Assembly: GCA_964359785.1 (NCBI GenBank)
Contig: CAYHWL010000027.1
Span: 1-14,766 of the forward strand
Direction: 5' to 3'
Length of the DNA stretch: 14,766 bases
From: JACQSU01 sp964359785
GTDB lineage: Archaea > Nanobdellota > Nanobdellia > Woesearchaeales > JAGWAF01
The notes beneath the pieces were generated by a model. The model had not been told where the DNA came from. It saw only the letters and a list, made by a program, of their open reading frames with translations, and searched no databases. The position numbers were made by a program, and so were the translations under genes. Positions within the stretch are counted from its first letter, which is position 1; each line of letters opens with the position of its first letter. Positions 13,329-14,766 of the stretch are shown one piece after another.

Positions 13329-14747
13329 CTAGCCTTTGAAATGTTCAGTGAAAAGTATCGCTGGCCATTTTGCTTTCTCTGATTTTGAGTAGAATCTGTG
13401 TATGTCAAGCCCTTTGACGTTGTCATGGTAGACCGCTAGGGTGAGATGCATCATCTCCCACATGCTTACCCCATTGCGCGCACATTCATGGTATGCCACC
13501 TCTAGTTTGTCAGGGTCGAGGAGTGGGTGGAATTTCCCGTCGGGGACATCGAGCATCCAGCTGATCCCAGGTACCCTGCGTCTATATTGTTCGTAATTTG
13601 TGTTCAAGAGTTCAGAGATGAATTCGGCGCTAAATGACTTATCGATTGGATCCCATAAGTCGCGTTTTATCCTGCTTTGGTTGTAAGCAGATAGTATCCG
13701 TTCCATTCCAGTAGTGCTCTCTGGTATCATGCATCCATTTGAGATAAGGTTCCATTGCGCTTTGGATGGATCGCTTCGCGCGCTTATCATGTCTTCGATG
13801 CTTCCGAAGAATTCGTTGCCGTCGCGTGATCTTGGCATCCGGATTATCCAGTATGGGCAGTCCTTGTTGTAGACGCTGCCCGGGCTGCCAAAACAGCTCA
13901 TGTTCACCTGTCGTAATCCTTGTGTCAGATCAAGCGACACTTGGTGAGGCATATTGTCTGTGAATCCTACATGGTCTGTGTGTCCGCGTTTTCTCATGTC
14001 ATGCCTTATCGCGTCGATGCTGTTCGCCACGACGTATTGGCACAGGCGGAATCCTCCCTGGTATGCCATCTGTGTGAGTATGGGTGTAGGGTTTATGTGT
14101 TTCTCGCCTGGTGTGATGGTGACTAGTCTGTCGATGGTCTCTGGTTGCACCCATCCGCCTGCCTGCATGAGCTCCATCATGGCGTTGGTCTGGCGTCCTT
14201 CAGAGTAGAGGGGCACGCTTGCCATGACATGGTATCCTTTGCCTGTGACATTCACTGCTGTGCGCACTCCGAATCCTTGCAGAAAACTCTGCACAGTCTT
14301 AAGAGCGGGTTCCATCCAGTGGAAGTACCCGACAGGGTCATGGAATATCTGTTTTGGGTTGGCTTTGTCGACTGCCTCGATATCGAAGAATATGAGCGCG
14401 CGGGTGGGTTTTTGTTTGAGATATCCCTTGATTATGCCGCGCATCTCAACGTCGGTGTAGTGGAATATCCTATCCACTCCCGCGTCAACATATCCGTCGA
14501 TAGACTCATTCCAGTCGCGTCTCTTGAAAGCTTCCCGATACATCTCATTTATCGGTTGATGCCTGCTCTTGATAAGTTCAGCGAATTCCGGCCGTCTGCC
14601 CCGGAAGTCTACTTCATATTCTGATTTCTGCATGTGTGATTGGTAGAATTCGACTGGTTTTCCGCATCTGCTCTGCCCTTGGTTTCGTACCCACAGGCAT
14701 GGATCGGCGGAGTTGAGTGACTCGAACCCTCTCTTTGTGGGTAGCAC
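13329..14747 (-). CDS. Second archaeo-eukaryotic primase-like protein (472 aa)
   Basis: Core motifs again resemble AEP primases: DIE (122-124, in ALIFFDIEAVDK), TGKGYHV (168-174) and, after a gap, SLDLTQGLRQVNMSCFGSPG then SVYNKD, which parallels the D...R.PGSlhgK segment. The overlapping motif pattern with the next gene makes them likely paralogues or partner subunits in one operon. The C-terminal half (300-472) is unassigned. The start is uncertain. The frame begins with GTG at 14747, is open to the right edge, and the first 38 residues (including RGFESLNSADP) overlap a tRNA-like T-arm. An ATG at 14633 is a plausible alternative (MQKSEYEVDF), although no ribosome-binding site precedes it. 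No promoter is visible. Confidence 0.58.
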   Translation of the reverse strand: MLPTKRGFESLNSADPCLWVRNQGQSRCGKPVEFYQSHMQKSEYEVDFRGRRPEFAELIKSRHQPINEMYREAFKRRDWNESIDGYVDAGVDRIFHYTDVEMRGIIKGYLKQKPTRALIFFDIEAVDKANPKQIFHDPVGYFHWMEPALKTVQSFLQGFGVRTAVNVTGKGYHVMASVPLYSEGRQTNAMMELMQAGGWVQPETIDRLVTITPGEKHINPTPILTQMAYQGGFRLCQYVVANSIDAIRHDMRKRGHTDHVGFTDNMPHQVSLDLTQGLRQVNMSCFGSPGSVYNKDCPYWIIRMPRSRDGNEFFGSIEDMISARSDPSKAQWNLISNGCMIPESTTGMERILSAYNQSRIKRDLWDPIDKSFSAEFISELLNTNYEQYRRRVPGISWMLDVPDGKFHPLLDPDKLEVAYHECARNGVSMWEMMHLTLAVYHDNVKGLDIHRFYSKSEKAKWPAILFTEHFKG

Positions 14748-14766
14748 ATTTCCCAGGGCTCTGGAG

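Noticed and set aside
14715..14766. A complete tRNA gene on the minus strand
   Set aside because: Only a T-arm with one mismatch is visible. I could not fit an anticodon arm of proper size to the remaining bases, and the sequence ends. It is kept only as a finding.

Overview
The window looks like chromosomal DNA of an archaeon, probably of a small-genome (DPANN-like) lineage; the lineage is my inference. The archaeal signs are direct. Several genes have a TTTATATA-like box centred about 26-28 bases before the start codon, which implies leaderless mRNAs. Poly-T runs follow two transcripts. There is a tubulin-type FtsZ, a VapBC pair, two proteins carrying archaeo-eukaryotic primase motifs, and secreted proteins with an N-glycosylation-rich linker.

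Layout. 1-653 (-): an unrecognised gene running off the left edge. 715-1916 (-): a secreted coiled-coil protein translationally coupled to a small lipoprotein. 1988-2482 (-): a possible winged-helix protein, divergent from ftsZ (2715-3779, +), whose roughly 115-base leader holds a perfect inverted repeat. 3872-4485 (+): a VapBC toxin-antitoxin pair. 4516-4697: a tandem array of six short palindromes on a 26-base period, separated by GTAC. 4723-5974 (-): an AAA+ ATPase preceded by a 47-codon zinc-ribbon gene, whose presence moves the ATPase start to 5829. 6062-7421 (-): a membrane protein and a helical protein, both unrecognised. 7505-7777 (+): a small unrecognised gene. 7943-7994: a single dispersed copy of the palindrome element with the same tail as the array. 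8024-11951 (+): a surface-protein operon of a PsbP-like lipoprotein, an M64-type metallopeptidase sharing a C-terminal or middle domain with that lipoprotein, and a membrane-anchored Cys-motif protein. 11998 to the right edge (-): two adjacent primase-like genes.

How the parts fit. FtsZ is the division GTPase. The 8024-11951 operon builds a cell-surface proteolytic module. The primase pair, VapBC, ATPase and palindromes have an accessory or mobile flavour. The palindrome family is the best candidate for something undescribed. Its arms differ between units but stay complementary, the joints are constant, and a second locus 3.3 kb away repeats the design and the terminal hairpin.
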